From an uncultured Sphingomonadaceae bacterium (GTDB lineage: Bacteria > Pseudomonadota > Alphaproteobacteria > Sphingomonadales > Sphingomonadaceae): a stretch of 64,000 bases of DNA. A program made the position numbers and the translations under genes. Where the stretch lies: contig CANLCX010000006.1 in the NCBI GenBank assembly GCA_947489315.1, positions 94,338-158,337 of the forward strand, in the 5' to 3' direction. The notes under the pieces are model-generated. The model was not told the origin of the DNA. It was given only the letters and a program-made list of their open reading frames with translations, and made no database searches. This document shows, one piece after another, positions 1 to 9,197 of this stretch (position 1 is its first letter; each line of letters begins with the position of its first letter).

Positions 1-1
1 G

Positions 2-880
2 AGTGGCGAGCCTCGTGCCTCTGTAGCAATGGCAGGCCTTGAAACCTTGTGGTTCAATACGGGCACGCTTTGTAACCTTGCTTGCAAAAGCTGCTATATT
101 GAAAGCTCTCCGACCAATGATGCGTTGGTCTATATCTCGGTCGATGAAGTGCGTTCTTATCTGGACGAGATAGCGGATAGCGAACTTCCGACACGTGAGA
201 TCGCCTTCACCGGCGGCGAGCCGTTCATGAATGGCGACATGATACCGATCCTCAATCTCTGTCTGGAGCGCGGTTTTGAAGTGCTGGTCTTATCCAACGC
301 CATGCGACCAATGCAGCGGTTTGAGAAACAATTGCTAGCCCTGCCGCACCGCGACAAGCTAACCCTAAGAGTAAGCCTCGATCATTTCACGCAGCAAGTG
401 CATGAGGCAGAGCGCGGTGCCAATAGCTGGGACAAAGCCATAAACGGGCTTATCTGGTTAGCTTTGAATGGTTTTCGCGTCACAATTGCCGGACGGCAAT
501 TGGAGGGTGAGAGTGAGGCCGCCGCGCGCGTGGGATATGCCAAACTTTTTGCCGCCCATAATCTTTCTATCGACGCAAAAGATCCGATGGCCTTGGTCTT
601 GTTTCCGGAAATGGACGAAAAAGCAGACATCCCTGAAATTACAACAGCCTGCTGGGGCATCTTGGATGTGGCACCTGCGAGCATCATGTGCGCCTCGAGC
701 CGAATGGTCGTAAAGCGCAAAGGCGAAAAAGCCCCCCGGGTCGCGGCCTGTACCCTGCTACCTTATGATCCGCAATTTGACATGGGAGCAACGCTCGCAG
801 AGGCCTCCCAAACCGTGAAACTCAATCATCCGCATTGCGCGCGCTTTTGTGTCCTCGGCGGTGCTAGCTGTTCAGCCTAG
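2..880 (+). CDS. Radical SAM protein with extra cysteines (possibly 5'-partial)
   Basis: The N-terminal CNLACKSCYIE carries the CxxxCxxC motif that binds the SAM-cleaving 4Fe-4S cluster, and FTGGEPF is the GGE motif that contacts SAM. The last third has further cysteines (CWG, IMCASS, ACTL and HPHCARFCVLGGASC), which suggests an auxiliary Fe-S cluster of the SPASM/twitch kind; that part is inference. The first ATG is at 29, but the frame is open to base 2 and no Shine-Dalgarno precedes 29, so the true start probably lies left of the window. The substrate is unknown. The gene ends tail-to-tail with mtnP, overlapping it by 9 bp. Confidence 0.85.
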   Translation, partial: SGEPRASVAMAGLETLWFNTGTLCNLACKSCYIESSPTNDALVYISVDEVRSYLDEIADSELPTREIAFTGGEPFMNGDMIPILNLCLERGFEVLVLSNAMRPMQRFEKQLLALPHRDKLTLRVSLDHFTQQVHEAERGANSWDKAINGLIWLALNGFRVTIAGRQLEGESEAAARVGYAKLFAAHNLSIDAKDPMALVLFPEMDEKADIPEITTACWGILDVAPASIMCASSRMVVKRKGEKAPRVAACTLLPYDPQFDMGATLAEASQTVKLNHPHCARFCVLGGASCSA

Positions 881-1738
881 CGCCCGCCCCGCGACATTCT
901 TCAGCTTTGCCACCAATTCCGGATCACGCGCAGACGGATCGGTAATCAGCGCAAAATCGAGCACAGAGTCAATCGGACTGGCTTCGCGTTTGGTCGGCAA
1001 ACTGCTTGCGAGATGCGTCACCAAATCACGGGCTTTGGCGGCATTGCTATGCATTTGCGCGATTATGGCCTCTACCTCCACCGGTGCCTCATTCTCCCGC
1101 CAGCAATCATAGTCGGTGACCATGCCGATCAGCGCGTAAGGCAGTTCTGCTTCACGCGCCAATTTCGCCTCTGGCATGGCGGTCATGCCAATCACATGAG
1201 CGCCCCATTGGCGATAGAGATGGCTCTCCGCGCGCGAAGAAAATTGCGGTCCTTCCATTGCGATATAGGTCCCGCCCTCGCGAACATCGGCGCCAGCCTT
1301 GCGCCCAGCCTCAGCGGCACAAGTGGACAGGCGCGAACAGACCGGGTCAGCGACCGAAACATGGGCGACCAAGCCATCGCCGAAAAAGCTCTTTTCCCGC
1401 GCGAAAGTGCGATCGATAAACTGGTCAACAATAACAAAATGCCCCGGTGGCAGGTCTTCGGCGAGCGATCCAACGGCTGAGATGGAGATAAGATCCGTCA
1501 CGCCCATCTGCTTCATCGCATCAATATTAGCGCGAAAATTCAAATGGCTCGGACCAAGCCGATGTCCGCGACCATGGCGCGGCAGAAAGACACATTTGAC
1601 CTCACCGATATGACCGACGAGCAGATCATCCGATGGGGCACCCCAGGGCGTATCCAGCGAAACCCATTGGGCATCCTGCAACGCGTCCAATTGATAGAGA
1701 CCGGATCCGCCAATAATGCCCAATACCCATTCGCTCAT
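872..1738 (-). CDS. mtnP: S-methyl-5'-thioadenosine phosphorylase
   Basis: Splits methylthioadenosine with phosphate into adenine and 5-methylthioribose-1-phosphate in the methionine salvage pathway (cytosolic). The protein opens with VLGIIGGSGLYQL, the phosphate-binding GGSG of PNP/MTAP family phosphorylases, and has the HGRGHRLGPSHLNFRANI and AMEGPQFSSRAES segments typical of MTAP and VIGMTAMPEA near the active site. The length of 288 aa is normal. The start at 1738 follows GGAGCAATT; a 21-codon upstream extension is possible but has no such site. MTAP and the related methylthioinosine phosphorylase cannot be told apart with certainty by eye. Confidence 0.93.
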   Translation of the reverse strand: MSEWVLGIIGGSGLYQLDALQDAQWVSLDTPWGAPSDDLLVGHIGEVKCVFLPRHGRGHRLGPSHLNFRANIDAMKQMGVTDLISISAVGSLAEDLPPGHFVIVDQFIDRTFAREKSFFGDGLVAHVSVADPVCSRLSTCAAEAGRKAGADVREGGTYIAMEGPQFSSRAESHLYRQWGAHVIGMTAMPEAKLAREAELPYALIGMVTDYDCWRENEAPVEVEAIIAQMHSNAAKARDLVTHLASSLPTKREASPIDSVLDFALITDPSARDPELVAKLKNVAGRALG

Positions 1739-1874
1739 AATTGCTCCTTCATTGCGATAGAAGTTATCCTTTGGGGACAAATATTGACGCTGTCCACGCA
1801 ATCAAAGCTGCAATGGAAGTTTTCAAATCTACAGCAATAGCACCGTGCGCTTGTCCTTTTAGAGTTCTACTTAT

Positions 1875-2648
1875 CTAGCCAAATTGCTGCCATAAGATGC
1901 GCATGGCTACATAGAGGATCAATATGGCGGTAAGTCGCTGAATCCATTGTTCCGGCAGCACTTTGCTGGCTAGAAAACTGCCAATTTGCCCGCCAATGAG
2001 TACAGCAATGAAAAGCGGCCAATAGGATAATATTACCGCGCCGCCTTGCTGCCATTGCGATTTCATCAGTTGTCCAATGAGACCGCTGGCCGAATTGACC
2101 AGAATGAAGACACTCGCCGTTGCCGCTATTCTGCGACTATCAACCCAATATGTTAGAAATAAAAGCGGTGCGAGAAATATACCGCCACCTATCCCTACCA
2201 TTCCCGAAAGAAATCCAATCGCTCCACCCACGGTAGGCGCGAACCATAGCTGCTGTGCTCGCGTTTGTTGAGATGCTGCGTGGCGATTGCGAAAAAATGG
2301 TTCCGCCAAGAGCAAGAGACCAGCAATAGCCAATGAAAGGCCCAGTAAAATCAGAAAACTATCCCTATCAATTACCAGACGGCCGCCAGCCCACGCAGCG
2401 GGCACGGATAGTAGCAGTATCGGCCAGATCCTCGGCCAATCGATCAATCCTCGCGCGTGAAACCGCAAGGTACCGCCCATGACCACAATGATATTGCAGA
2501 GCAAAGCGATAATTGGCAGCATCCGATAATCCACATCGGCAAGCGCCAACAGAGCAATGTAGGTCGAGCCACCTCCAAAACCAACAGACGCATAAAGCGC
2601 AGCCGTCAGAAAGAAGAGCAGCGCGAGAACGACAGTGCCAAAGGCCAT
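1875..2648 (-). CDS. TauE/SafE family membrane permease
   Basis: An integral membrane protein of 257 aa with about eight hydrophobic segments. It shows the glycine-rich repeats of the TauE/SafE (DUF81) family: SVGFGGGSTYIALLAL near the N terminus and GFLSGMVGIGGGIFLAPLL after the middle. Members move sulfite, sulfonates or other small anions out of or into the cell, but the substrate cannot be read from the sequence. It sits 32 bp downstream of secA on the same strand and may be read through from it. No neighbouring sulfur-metabolism gene supports a specific substrate. Confidence 0.85.
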   Translation of the reverse strand: MAFGTVVLALLFFLTAALYASVGFGGGSTYIALLALADVDYRMLPIIALLCNIIVVMGGTLRFHARGLIDWPRIWPILLLSVPAAWAGGRLVIDRDSFLILLGLSLAIAGLLLLAEPFFRNRHAASQQTRAQQLWFAPTVGGAIGFLSGMVGIGGGIFLAPLLFLTYWVDSRRIAATASVFILVNSASGLIGQLMKSQWQQGGAVILSYWPLFIAVLIGGQIGSFLASKVLPEQWIQRLTAILILYVAMRILWQQFG

Positions 2649-2680
2649 GTCAGGTCTCGTCCAGCGCGCGGCTCACAGGA

Positions 2681-5407
2681 TCAATATTTACCGTGACAAT
2701 GCTTATATTTACGACCCGAGCCACAAGGACAAGGAGCGTTACGGCTGACACCATCAAAATTGACGTCATCGGCAACCGCTCCACCTGATTGGCGTGGCGG
2801 CAGTGTGGAGGAGACCGTACCTAATGTGCCGCCATCAATATCATCGCTGTTATCTTCACCGGTCAGCGGATCAATATGCGTAGTCAGGAAATCCGGTAGT
2901 TCCGGCAGTTCTGGTACCTGAATTTCCTCCTGGCGATGGAACTGGCTTACCGCGATGGTCTTGGTCACACTTTCACGGATGACTTCCAACATACGTTCGA
3001 ACAGGCCGAAAGCTTCTTTCTTATATTCATCGAGTGGCTTTTTCTGGGCATAGGCACGCAGGAAAACAACCTGACGTAACGCATCCAATGTTGCGAGATG
3101 CTCTTTCCAGTGATGGTCGAGCGATTCCAACAGTATTGATTTTTCAATCTGCACCCAGATTTCCGGATCAATTTGGTCCACTTTTGCCTGGAAGTCTGCA
3201 TCGGCCAATTCGGCGATCCGCGTTTCAATGATTTCTGGTTCAACGGCGTCTTCCTGCAGCCACGCGTCAATATCTGGTGTGAGACCAAAAACCTCTTCAA
3301 GGCGTGTTTTGAGCGTTTCCGTCTCCCATTGCTCTGGATAGCTTCCTGGCGGACAGCTGTCGGCAACCATGGCGTTGACCGTTTCAAGGCGCATATCTTC
3401 AACAACATCGCCAACCGTCTCGGCATCCATGATTTCAGCGCGTTGCTCGTAAATTACCTTACGCTGATCATTCATCACGTCATCATATTCGACAACCTGT
3501 TTCCGCGCTTCATAATTGCGCGCTTCGACTTTTTTCTGTGCCGTTTCAATGGCTTTAGATAGCCACTTGCCGCCAATTGCTTCACCATCTTCGAGATTCT
3601 TGTTCATCATCTTGGCGAACATGGTCTCCGTGCCGAATATCCGCAGAAGGTCATCTTCGAGGCAGAGATAGAAACGGCTGAGACCGGGATCGCCCTGACG
3701 CCCGGAACGGCCGCGCAACTGGTTATCGATACGGCGGCTTTCATGCCGCTCTGTACCCAATACGAATAAGCCGCCTGCCGCGCGAACTTCCTCACGCAGT
3801 GCACGGACTTCTTCCTCGATCTTGGCAATAGCTTTTTCGCGCTCAGGGCCTTCTTCCAGATCACCCAGTTCCTGCTCGATCCGGAAATCAATATTGCCGC
3901 CAAGCTGAATATCCGTGCCACGGCCAGCCATGTTGGTGGCAATCGTCACAGCACCGGGGCTGCCAGCCTGTGCAACAATTTGTGCTTCTTGCTCATGAAA
4001 ACGAGCGTTGAGCACGTTATGCGTTACGTCTTCTTTCTTGAGGAAATCGGACAGAAGTTCCGACTTTTCAATCGAAACAGTACCAACCAGAACAGGTTGG
4101 CCTTTATCACTATGCTCTTTGATTTTCTTCGCGATCGCAGCAAATTTATCGACCGTACTCTTATAGAATTCGTCATTTTCGTCGAGCCGCAGGATAGGCT
4201 TATTGGTTGGAATGGTAACGACGTTCATTTTGTAAATTTCAAAAAATTCTGCTGCTTCTGTTGCCGCTGTGCCGGTCATGCCCGACAATTTGGGATACAT
4301 GCGGAAATAATTCTGAAACGTAATGGAAGCCATTGTCTGGTTTTCTGGTTCAATCTGAACGCCTTCTTTGGCTTCCACGGCCTGATGTAGCCCATTGGAC
4401 CAACGCCGTCCCTCCATCATACGTCCGGTAAATTCGTCAATGATGACCACCTTGCCGTCATTGACGATATAATCCGTGTCGCGTTTGCGCATCACATTGG
4501 CCATCAAAGCCTGATTCAGATGATGCACAACCTGCGTATTCTCGTAATCATAGAGGTTGTCGCCCTCAAGCAACCCCGCCTCTTCTAACAACCGTTCCGC
4601 TTTCTCTGTCCCGTCTTCGGTCAGCGAAATACTACGGGCTTTCTCGTCCTTCTCGTAATCGTCTTCGGTAATATCCTGCACAACCTTATTCACCGAAATA
4701 TAGAGATCCGACTTGTCGTCCGTCGGGCCAGAGATGATCAAAGGTGTCCGGGCTTCATCAATCAGGATGGAGTCGACTTCATCGACAATCGCGAAGTTGA
4801 AAGGCCGCTGCACCATCTGGCCACGGTCATGCTTCATATTATCGCGCAGATAATCGAAACCAAACTCGTTATTCGTACCATAGGTGATATCGGCTGCATA
4901 AGCCTCACGCCGTTGCTCTTCGCTGATATTAGGAATGATTGTGCCAAGGGTCATGCCCAGGAAGCTATAGACCTGGCTCATCCACTCACCATCGCGGCGC
5001 GCAAGATAGTCATTCACAGTGACAACATGAACGCCTTTGCCTTCGATCGCGTTGAGATAACAGGCAAGCGTGGCGACCAGCGTTTTACCTTCACCGGTCC
5101 GCATTTCAGAAATTTCGCCGCGATGAAGGACAATGCCACCCACCATCTGAACGTCATAATGGCGTTGACCCAACGTTCGTTTCGCTGCTTCCCGCACAAC
5201 CGCAAAAGCCTCTGGCAAAATATCATCCAGCGTTTCACCATTGGCGACCCGTTCCCGGAAATAAGGCGTTTTAGCGGCCAGTTCTTCGTCGGTTAGGGGT
5301 TCGATTTCCGGTTCAAAAGCGTTGATTTGATCAACCACTTTCATGATAGTTTTTACGTAACGGTCGTTGGATGACCCGAAGAAGGATTTGGCAAAGCCGC
5401 CGATCAT
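2681..5407 (-). CDS. secA: Preprotein translocase ATPase SecA
   Basis: Motor ATPase that drives unfolded preproteins through SecYEG at the inner membrane. It contains the Walker A segment [13 protein letters not shown], the DEAD-type Walker [20 protein letters not shown], the helicase-like second motor ([24 protein letters not shown]) and the C-terminal zinc/SecB-binding tail [16 protein letters not shown]. At 908 aa it is the normal length. The start is set at [11 protein letters not shown], which matches the family N terminus and has GGAA upstream; the frame extends 69 codons further without support. The small exported protein at 5514-5801 lies upstream on the same strand. Confidence 0.97.
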   Translation of the reverse strand: MIGGFAKSFFGSSNDRYVKTIMKVVDQINAFEPEIEPLTDEELAAKTPYFRERVANGETLDDILPEAFAVVREAAKRTLGQRHYDVQMVGGIVLHRGEISEMRTGEGKTLVATLACYLNAIEGKGVHVVTVNDYLARRDGEWMSQVYSFLGMTLGTIIPNISEEQRREAYAADITYGTNNEFGFDYLRDNMKHDRGQMVQRPFNFAIVDEVDSILIDEARTPLIISGPTDDKSDLYISVNKVVQDITEDDYEKDEKARSISLTEDGTEKAERLLEEAGLLEGDNLYDYENTQVVHHLNQALMANVMRKRDTDYIVNDGKVVIIDEFTGRMMEGRRWSNGLHQAVEAKEGVQIEPENQTMASITFQNYFRMYPKLSGMTGTAATEAAEFFEIYKMNVVTIPTNKPILRLDENDEFYKSTVDKFAAIAKKIKEHSDKGQPVLVGTVSIEKSELLSDFLKKEDVTHNVLNARFHEQEAQIVAQAGSPGAVTIATNMAGRGTDIQLGGNIDFRIEQELGDLEEGPEREKAIAKIEEEVRALREEVRAAGGLFVLGTERHESRRIDNQLRGRSGRQGDPGLSRFYLCLEDDLLRIFGTETMFAKMMNKNLEDGEAIGGKWLSKAIETAQKKVEARNYEARKQVVEYDDVMNDQRKVIYEQRAEIMDAETVGDVVEDMRLETVNAMVADSCPPGSYPEQWETETLKTRLEEVFGLTPDIDAWLQEDAVEPEIIETRIAELADADFQAKVDQIDPEIWVQIEKSILLESLDHHWKEHLATLDALRQVVFLRAYAQKKPLDEYKKEAFGLFERMLEVIRESVTKTIAVSQFHRQEEIQVPELPELPDFLTTHIDPLTGEDNSDDIDGGTLGTVSSTLPPRQSGGAVADDVNFDGVSRNAPCPCGSGRKYKHCHGKY

Positions 5408-5513
5408 GATGATTTCCGATATTTTAAGGGATATTGGGCGTATCAAGAGCCCAGTTTGTCTGAATTTAGAGATGATTAGGGACAAATCAATATAGTGATT
5501 GTCCCGAAAGCGG

Positions 5514-5801
5514 CTAAGGCGCGCCTTCTTCATGCTCCAATTTATCACCAATCGTCGAAGCCGTTGGCAATACCGACCAGATCGGTTTGGTATCAAGTTC
5601 GCCGCTAACGGCAACGATAAAAGGCTGTTCGCTTAATATGAATGCCCGGGCCGCGTCATCCCAATCCGCAGATGTGGAGAGCTCAACTTCGGAAGCCGCC
5701 TCATTGCCGGCTGTTTCTGTCGCCATAGCAGCAGCCGGCGTATTAACGCCCACTGCATTGAAAAGCAGCAACATAAAACTTGCAATATAGACGTTCATCA
5801 A
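5514..5801 (-). CDS. Small exported protein of unknown function
   Basis: A 95-aa protein with an N-terminal hydrophobic stretch ([14 protein letters not shown]) and an AxA-type signal peptidase site (TPAAAMA), so it is probably periplasmic. The mature part is acidic and has no recognised domain. It lies between secA (same strand, 106 bp downstream) and argJ (divergent, 55 bp away). In related genomes a peptidyl-prolyl isomerase often occupies this slot; whether this is a shortened relative is a guess. A weak AAGG precedes the start. Confidence 0.6.
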   Translation of the reverse strand: MMNVYIASFMLLLFNAVGVNTPAAAMATETAGNEAASEVELSTSADWDDAARAFILSEQPFIVAVSGELDTKPIWSVLPTASTIGDKLEHEEGAP

Positions 5802-5856
5802 TAAGCCTTGTCAGGAGCTAATCGCTTTAGCAAACCAATAGATAAAGGCAAGTTAA

Positions 5857-7086
5857 GTGTCAGAAACTATATCACCCCTTGCCCCCGCTCATATGCCAGA
5901 GCTTCCGGAAATTTCAGGTGTCACCTGCCGCATCGCCCAGGCGCGGTACAAGGAATGGGATCGTTGCGATCTTACCTATATCGAGCTGAGCGAAGGCACA
6001 TCCGTCGCCGGCGTGTTAACCCAAAGCAAATGTCCGTCCACCGAAGTGGAATGGTGCCGCAAAGCCTTACCCGGTGGCAAGGCAAGAGCATTGGTCGTCA
6101 ATGCTGGCAACGCAAATGCCTTTACCGGCGCACGTGGAATGGAAGCCGTTCAACGGATATTATCACTCGCCAGCGATCATCTAAATTGCACGGAAGAAGA
6201 GATATTCGTGTCCTCTACCGGTGTTATCGGCGAACCTTTGCCCAAGGACCGGGCTGAGGCTGGCTTAAGAGCTGCGTTCACCGACGTAGCTTGCAGTTGG
6301 AAAGAAGCGGCCGCCACGATCATGACGACCGATACTTTCCCCAAGATGGCGACCACAAGCGCGGTTGTCGGTGGAAAGACAGTCCATCTCAACGGCATCA
6401 TCAAAGGGTCCGGCATGATCGCACCGGATATGGCGACTATGCTCGGCTATGTTTTTACCGATGTGACAGTGGATGCAGGTTTATTGCAGAAAATGCTGAA
6501 CGCGGCGACGGCAAAGAGCTTCAATTGCATCACGGTCGATAGTGACACATCGACCAGCGATACTGTTTTGGCCTTCGCCACCGGTCAGAATGACGCCCCT
6601 GCCCTAAACTCGATTGACGATCCCGGCGCTGATGCGTTTCAAGCCGCTTTGGGTGATTTGTGCATGCAACTGGCGCACCTGGTCGTCCGGGATGGTGAAG
6701 GCGCCAGCAAATTTATCGAAATCGCTGTGACGGGCGCGCAAAGCGATGAAAGCGCCAAGCGTATTGCTCTGTCGGTTGCTAATTCTCCACTCGTCAAGAC
6801 CGCAATTGCCGGAGAAGACGCCAATTGGGGGCGGGTCGTCATGGCGGTTGGCAAAGCCGGTGAACCCGCAGACCGCGACAAGCTGTCGATCGGATTTGGC
6901 GGGATCACGGTTGCGCGCGACGGTCTCGTGGTGCCTGATTATGATGAAGCCCCGGTCGCCGAGCATCTGAAAGGCGACGTAATTGACATCAGCGTCGATA
7001 TCGGGATCGGTGATGGCAAGGCCATAGTCTGGACCTGTGACCTGACCCACGGATATATCTCGATAAACGCCGATTACAGGAGCTAG
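5857..7086 (+). CDS. argJ: Bifunctional glutamate N-acetyltransferase / amino-acid acetyltransferase ArgJ
   Basis: Transfers the acetyl group from N-acetylornithine to glutamate in arginine synthesis, and in bifunctional members also makes N-acetylglutamate from acetyl-CoA. The precursor cuts itself into alpha and beta chains before a conserved threonine, here the T of [17 protein letters not shown]. Further family blocks are [12 protein letters not shown] and [14 protein letters not shown]. Length is 409 aa. The start is a GTG at 5857 preceded by AAAGGCAAG. It heads a tight operon with the GST-like and IMPase-family genes. Confidence 0.95.
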   Translation: MSETISPLAPAHMPELPEISGVTCRIAQARYKEWDRCDLTYIELSEGTSVAGVLTQSKCPSTEVEWCRKALPGGKARALVVNAGNANAFTGARGMEAVQRILSLASDHLNCTEEEIFVSSTGVIGEPLPKDRAEAGLRAAFTDVACSWKEAAATIMTTDTFPKMATTSAVVGGKTVHLNGIIKGSGMIAPDMATMLGYVFTDVTVDAGLLQKMLNAATAKSFNCITVDSDTSTSDTVLAFATGQNDAPALNSIDDPGADAFQAALGDLCMQLAHLVVRDGEGASKFIEIAVTGAQSDESAKRIALSVANSPLVKTAIAGEDANWGRVVMAVGKAGEPADRDKLSIGFGGITVARDGLVVPDYDEAPVAEHLKGDVIDISVDIGIGDGKAIVWTCDLTHGYISINADYRS

Positions 7087-7087
7087 A

Positions 7088-7987
7088 ATGACCGAAATCA
7101 TATTGCATCACTACGAAAACTCCCCGTTCGGACAGGCGATGCGGCTGGCGCTGGGTTTAAAGGGCATGGACTGGAAGTCCGTCCTGCAGCCGGACATTTG
7201 CCCCAAACCGTATCTCAGCGCTCTCACCGGCGGTTATGAACGCATACCGGTGCTGCAAGTCGGATCAGAAATTTATTGCGACACGGCCGTAATCGTTGAC
7301 GCGCTTGAGGCGCTTAAACCTGAGCCAAGCCTCTATCCGAAACCGTTGGGTTTTGTGGGTCGGATGATTGCTTTATGGTCGGGCGGCCAATGGTTCATGC
7401 CAGCGGTCGGCGTCGCTTTGGGCACCAATCCTGAAATTGTCAGCGATGAGTTTTGGGAAGATCGCGCCAAACGGTTCGGCATGGATCGCCGGAAATTCCT
7501 GCCGATGGTTCCCCATTTGACGGCACAATTTGAGGCCGGTGCGACCTTGGTCGCCGAAAGTCTGGCAGACGGACGGCACTTTATCAGCGGCGACACAGCC
7601 GGTCATGCGGACTTGATGCTTTATATGAACATCCGCTTCGCCAGTTTTGCTGGCAAGAAACCGTCAGACTTCGGTTCCGATGTCGCAGCCTGGTATGATC
7701 GTATTGATGGCATTGGCTATGGCAATTTCGAGGAATGGACGGGGCAGCAGGCGATCGACTACGCCAAGGCATCACAGCCAGTGAGTAGCGGTTCGGTGGA
7801 TCAGGCATCCGGTTTTTCTGCCGGCGACAAGGTTGCCGTGAGAACCGAGACCCCTGATCCGGCAGCCGTTAGCGGCACATTGGTCAGCCTGAATGATCGC
7901 GAGATCATTATCAAGCGGGAGGATGAGCAAGCCGGCGCTCTACATGTGCATTTCCCGCGTCTCGGCCAAATATTGTCCCCGGCATGA
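7088..7987 (+). CDS. Glutathione S-transferase-like protein with C-terminal extension
   Basis: The first 80 residues form a thioredoxin-fold GST N domain: ILHHYENSPFGQAMRLALGLKG, then the cis-Pro strand ERIPVLQVG and the glutathione-contacting DTAVIVDAL. A helical GST C domain follows to about residue 230. The last 60 residues (from AGDKVAVRTE) look like a small beta-rich module that ordinary GSTs lack. It starts 1 base after the argJ stop, with AGGAGCTAGA in the end of argJ as ribosome site, and its stop overlaps the next start by 4 bp, so it is translationally coupled to both. The substrate is unknown. Confidence 0.85.
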   Translation: MTEIILHHYENSPFGQAMRLALGLKGMDWKSVLQPDICPKPYLSALTGGYERIPVLQVGSEIYCDTAVIVDALEALKPEPSLYPKPLGFVGRMIALWSGGQWFMPAVGVALGTNPEIVSDEFWEDRAKRFGMDRRKFLPMVPHLTAQFEAGATLVAESLADGRHFISGDTAGHADLMLYMNIRFASFAGKKPSDFGSDVAAWYDRIDGIGYGNFEEWTGQQAIDYAKASQPVSSGSVDQASGFSAGDKVAVRTETPDPAAVSGTLVSLNDREIIIKREDEQAGALHVHFPRLGQILSPA

Positions 7988-8796
7988 ACTATTCCAAACT
8001 CAATCTGTCGGTGCAGGATATCCTGAAGGAAGTGGCGAAAGAGGTGGTTCTACCGCACTATCAAAACCTTCAAGCCGCAGATATTGAGGAAAAAACGCCG
8101 GGCGATCTGGTTACGGTGGCTGACCGGCTGAGCGAAGAAATGCTCGGTGAAAAGCTGACCGCTCTGCTCCCCGATGCCGCTATTGTAGGTGAGGAAGCCA
8201 GCGCGGCTGATCCGTCGGTCATGGATCATCTGGGTGACAATCAGACATGGATTATTGATCCGATTGATGGAACCGGAAATTTTGCGGCAGGCAGGCCGCC
8301 TTTTGGAATGATTGTCGCGCTGTCGCAGGAAAACGAAACCGTTGCTGGCTGGCTCTATGATCCTTTGCAGGACCGTCTATGCTATGCAGCAAAAGGGCAA
8401 GGTGCCTTTATCAATGGTGAAAAACTCAGCGTATCAGCCGATCCGGACGGAAAACCCATCGCCGCACTAGCGACTGGCTTCATGACGTCAGAGCAACGCG
8501 ACAAGCTTCTTGCCGCGGCTAACGGGCATTATGAGATTGTCGATATTCCGCGCTGTGCCGCAGAACAATATCCGCGCTTGGCTCTTGGTACGAACCATAT
8601 TTCATCATTTGAACGCAGCTTGCCTTGGGATCATGCCGCTGGCATCTTGTTCCTGAATGAAGCGGGCGGGAAAGCCGCGCGCTGGAATGGTGACGCTTAC
8701 CGACCTGCAGATCGCAAAACCGGATTGCTCGGGGCCTCATCACCCAAATTATGGGATGAGGCCGTCGAGCTATTAGGTGCTGTTTTCAGCGATTAA
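7984..8796 (+). CDS. Inositol monophosphatase family protein
   Basis: A Mg2+-dependent phosphatase of the IMPase/FBPase superfamily. The metal-binding motifs are [21 protein letters not shown] (the DPxDG(T/S) signature) and [17 protein letters not shown] near the C terminus. At 270 aa the length is typical. Family members hydrolyse inositol phosphate, histidinol phosphate (HisN type) or PAP (CysQ type); the sequence alone does not decide. It overlaps the GST-like gene by ATGA and ends tail-to-tail with trxA, the two stop codons sharing bases. Confidence 0.9.
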   Translation: MNYSKLNLSVQDILKEVAKEVVLPHYQNLQAADIEEKTPGDLVTVADRLSEEMLGEKLTALLPDAAIVGEEASAADPSVMDHLGDNQTWIIDPIDGTGNFAAGRPPFGMIVALSQENETVAGWLYDPLQDRLCYAAKGQGAFINGEKLSVSADPDGKPIAALATGFMTSEQRDKLLAAANGHYEIVDIPRCAAEQYPRLALGTNHISSFERSLPWDHAAGILFLNEAGGKAARWNGDAYRPADRKTGLLGASSPKLWDEAVELLGAVFSD

Positions 8797-9119
8797 GCTG
8801 GCAAGCTTTCTTCAAGCCAAGACTTAAGTTGGCTCTTCGGCGCCGCGCCGACTTTGGTTTCTACCGGCACACCATTGTTAAACAGAATCATCGTCGGAAT
8901 ACCGCGTACGCCATATTTACCGGGCGCATCGGGGCTGTCATCAATGTTAAGCTTGGCAATAGTGACTTGCTCGCCCATTTCATCACTGATTTCTTCCAGC
9001 GCAGGGCCAATCATCTTACAAGGGCCGCACCATTCTGCCCAAAAATCGACAAGCACAGGGCCATCGGCTTTCAGGACATCTTGTTCGAAACTCGCGTCGG
9101 TAATTGCTTTGGTACCCAT
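8793..9119 (-). CDS. trxA: Thioredoxin
   Basis: Cytosolic dithiol reductase of 108 aa with the [10 protein letters not shown] active site, the buried Asp of LVDFWA, and the cis-Pro loop GIPTMILF. A strong AAGGAG lies 8 bases before the start. It is the last gene of the divL-tsaE-amgK-murU-addB-addA-trxA cluster, an order seen in other alphaproteobacteria. Confidence 0.97.
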   Translation of the reverse strand: MGTKAITDASFEQDVLKADGPVLVDFWAEWCGPCKMIGPALEEISDEMGEQVTIAKLNIDDSPDAPGKYGVRGIPTMILFNNGVPVETKVGAAPKSQLKSWLEESLPA

Positions 9120-9197
9120 GGGGAATCTCCTTTTTTAATTTAATCATAATCTAGGCGCGCGAAGGCCATTGCTCAAGTGCTTGCCTGAAAAGGATTT

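Noticed and set aside
5408..5614. 69-codon N-terminal extension of SecA
   Set aside because: SecA proteins begin near [11 protein letters not shown]; the extension overlaps the end of the small exported gene's frame region and has no support.
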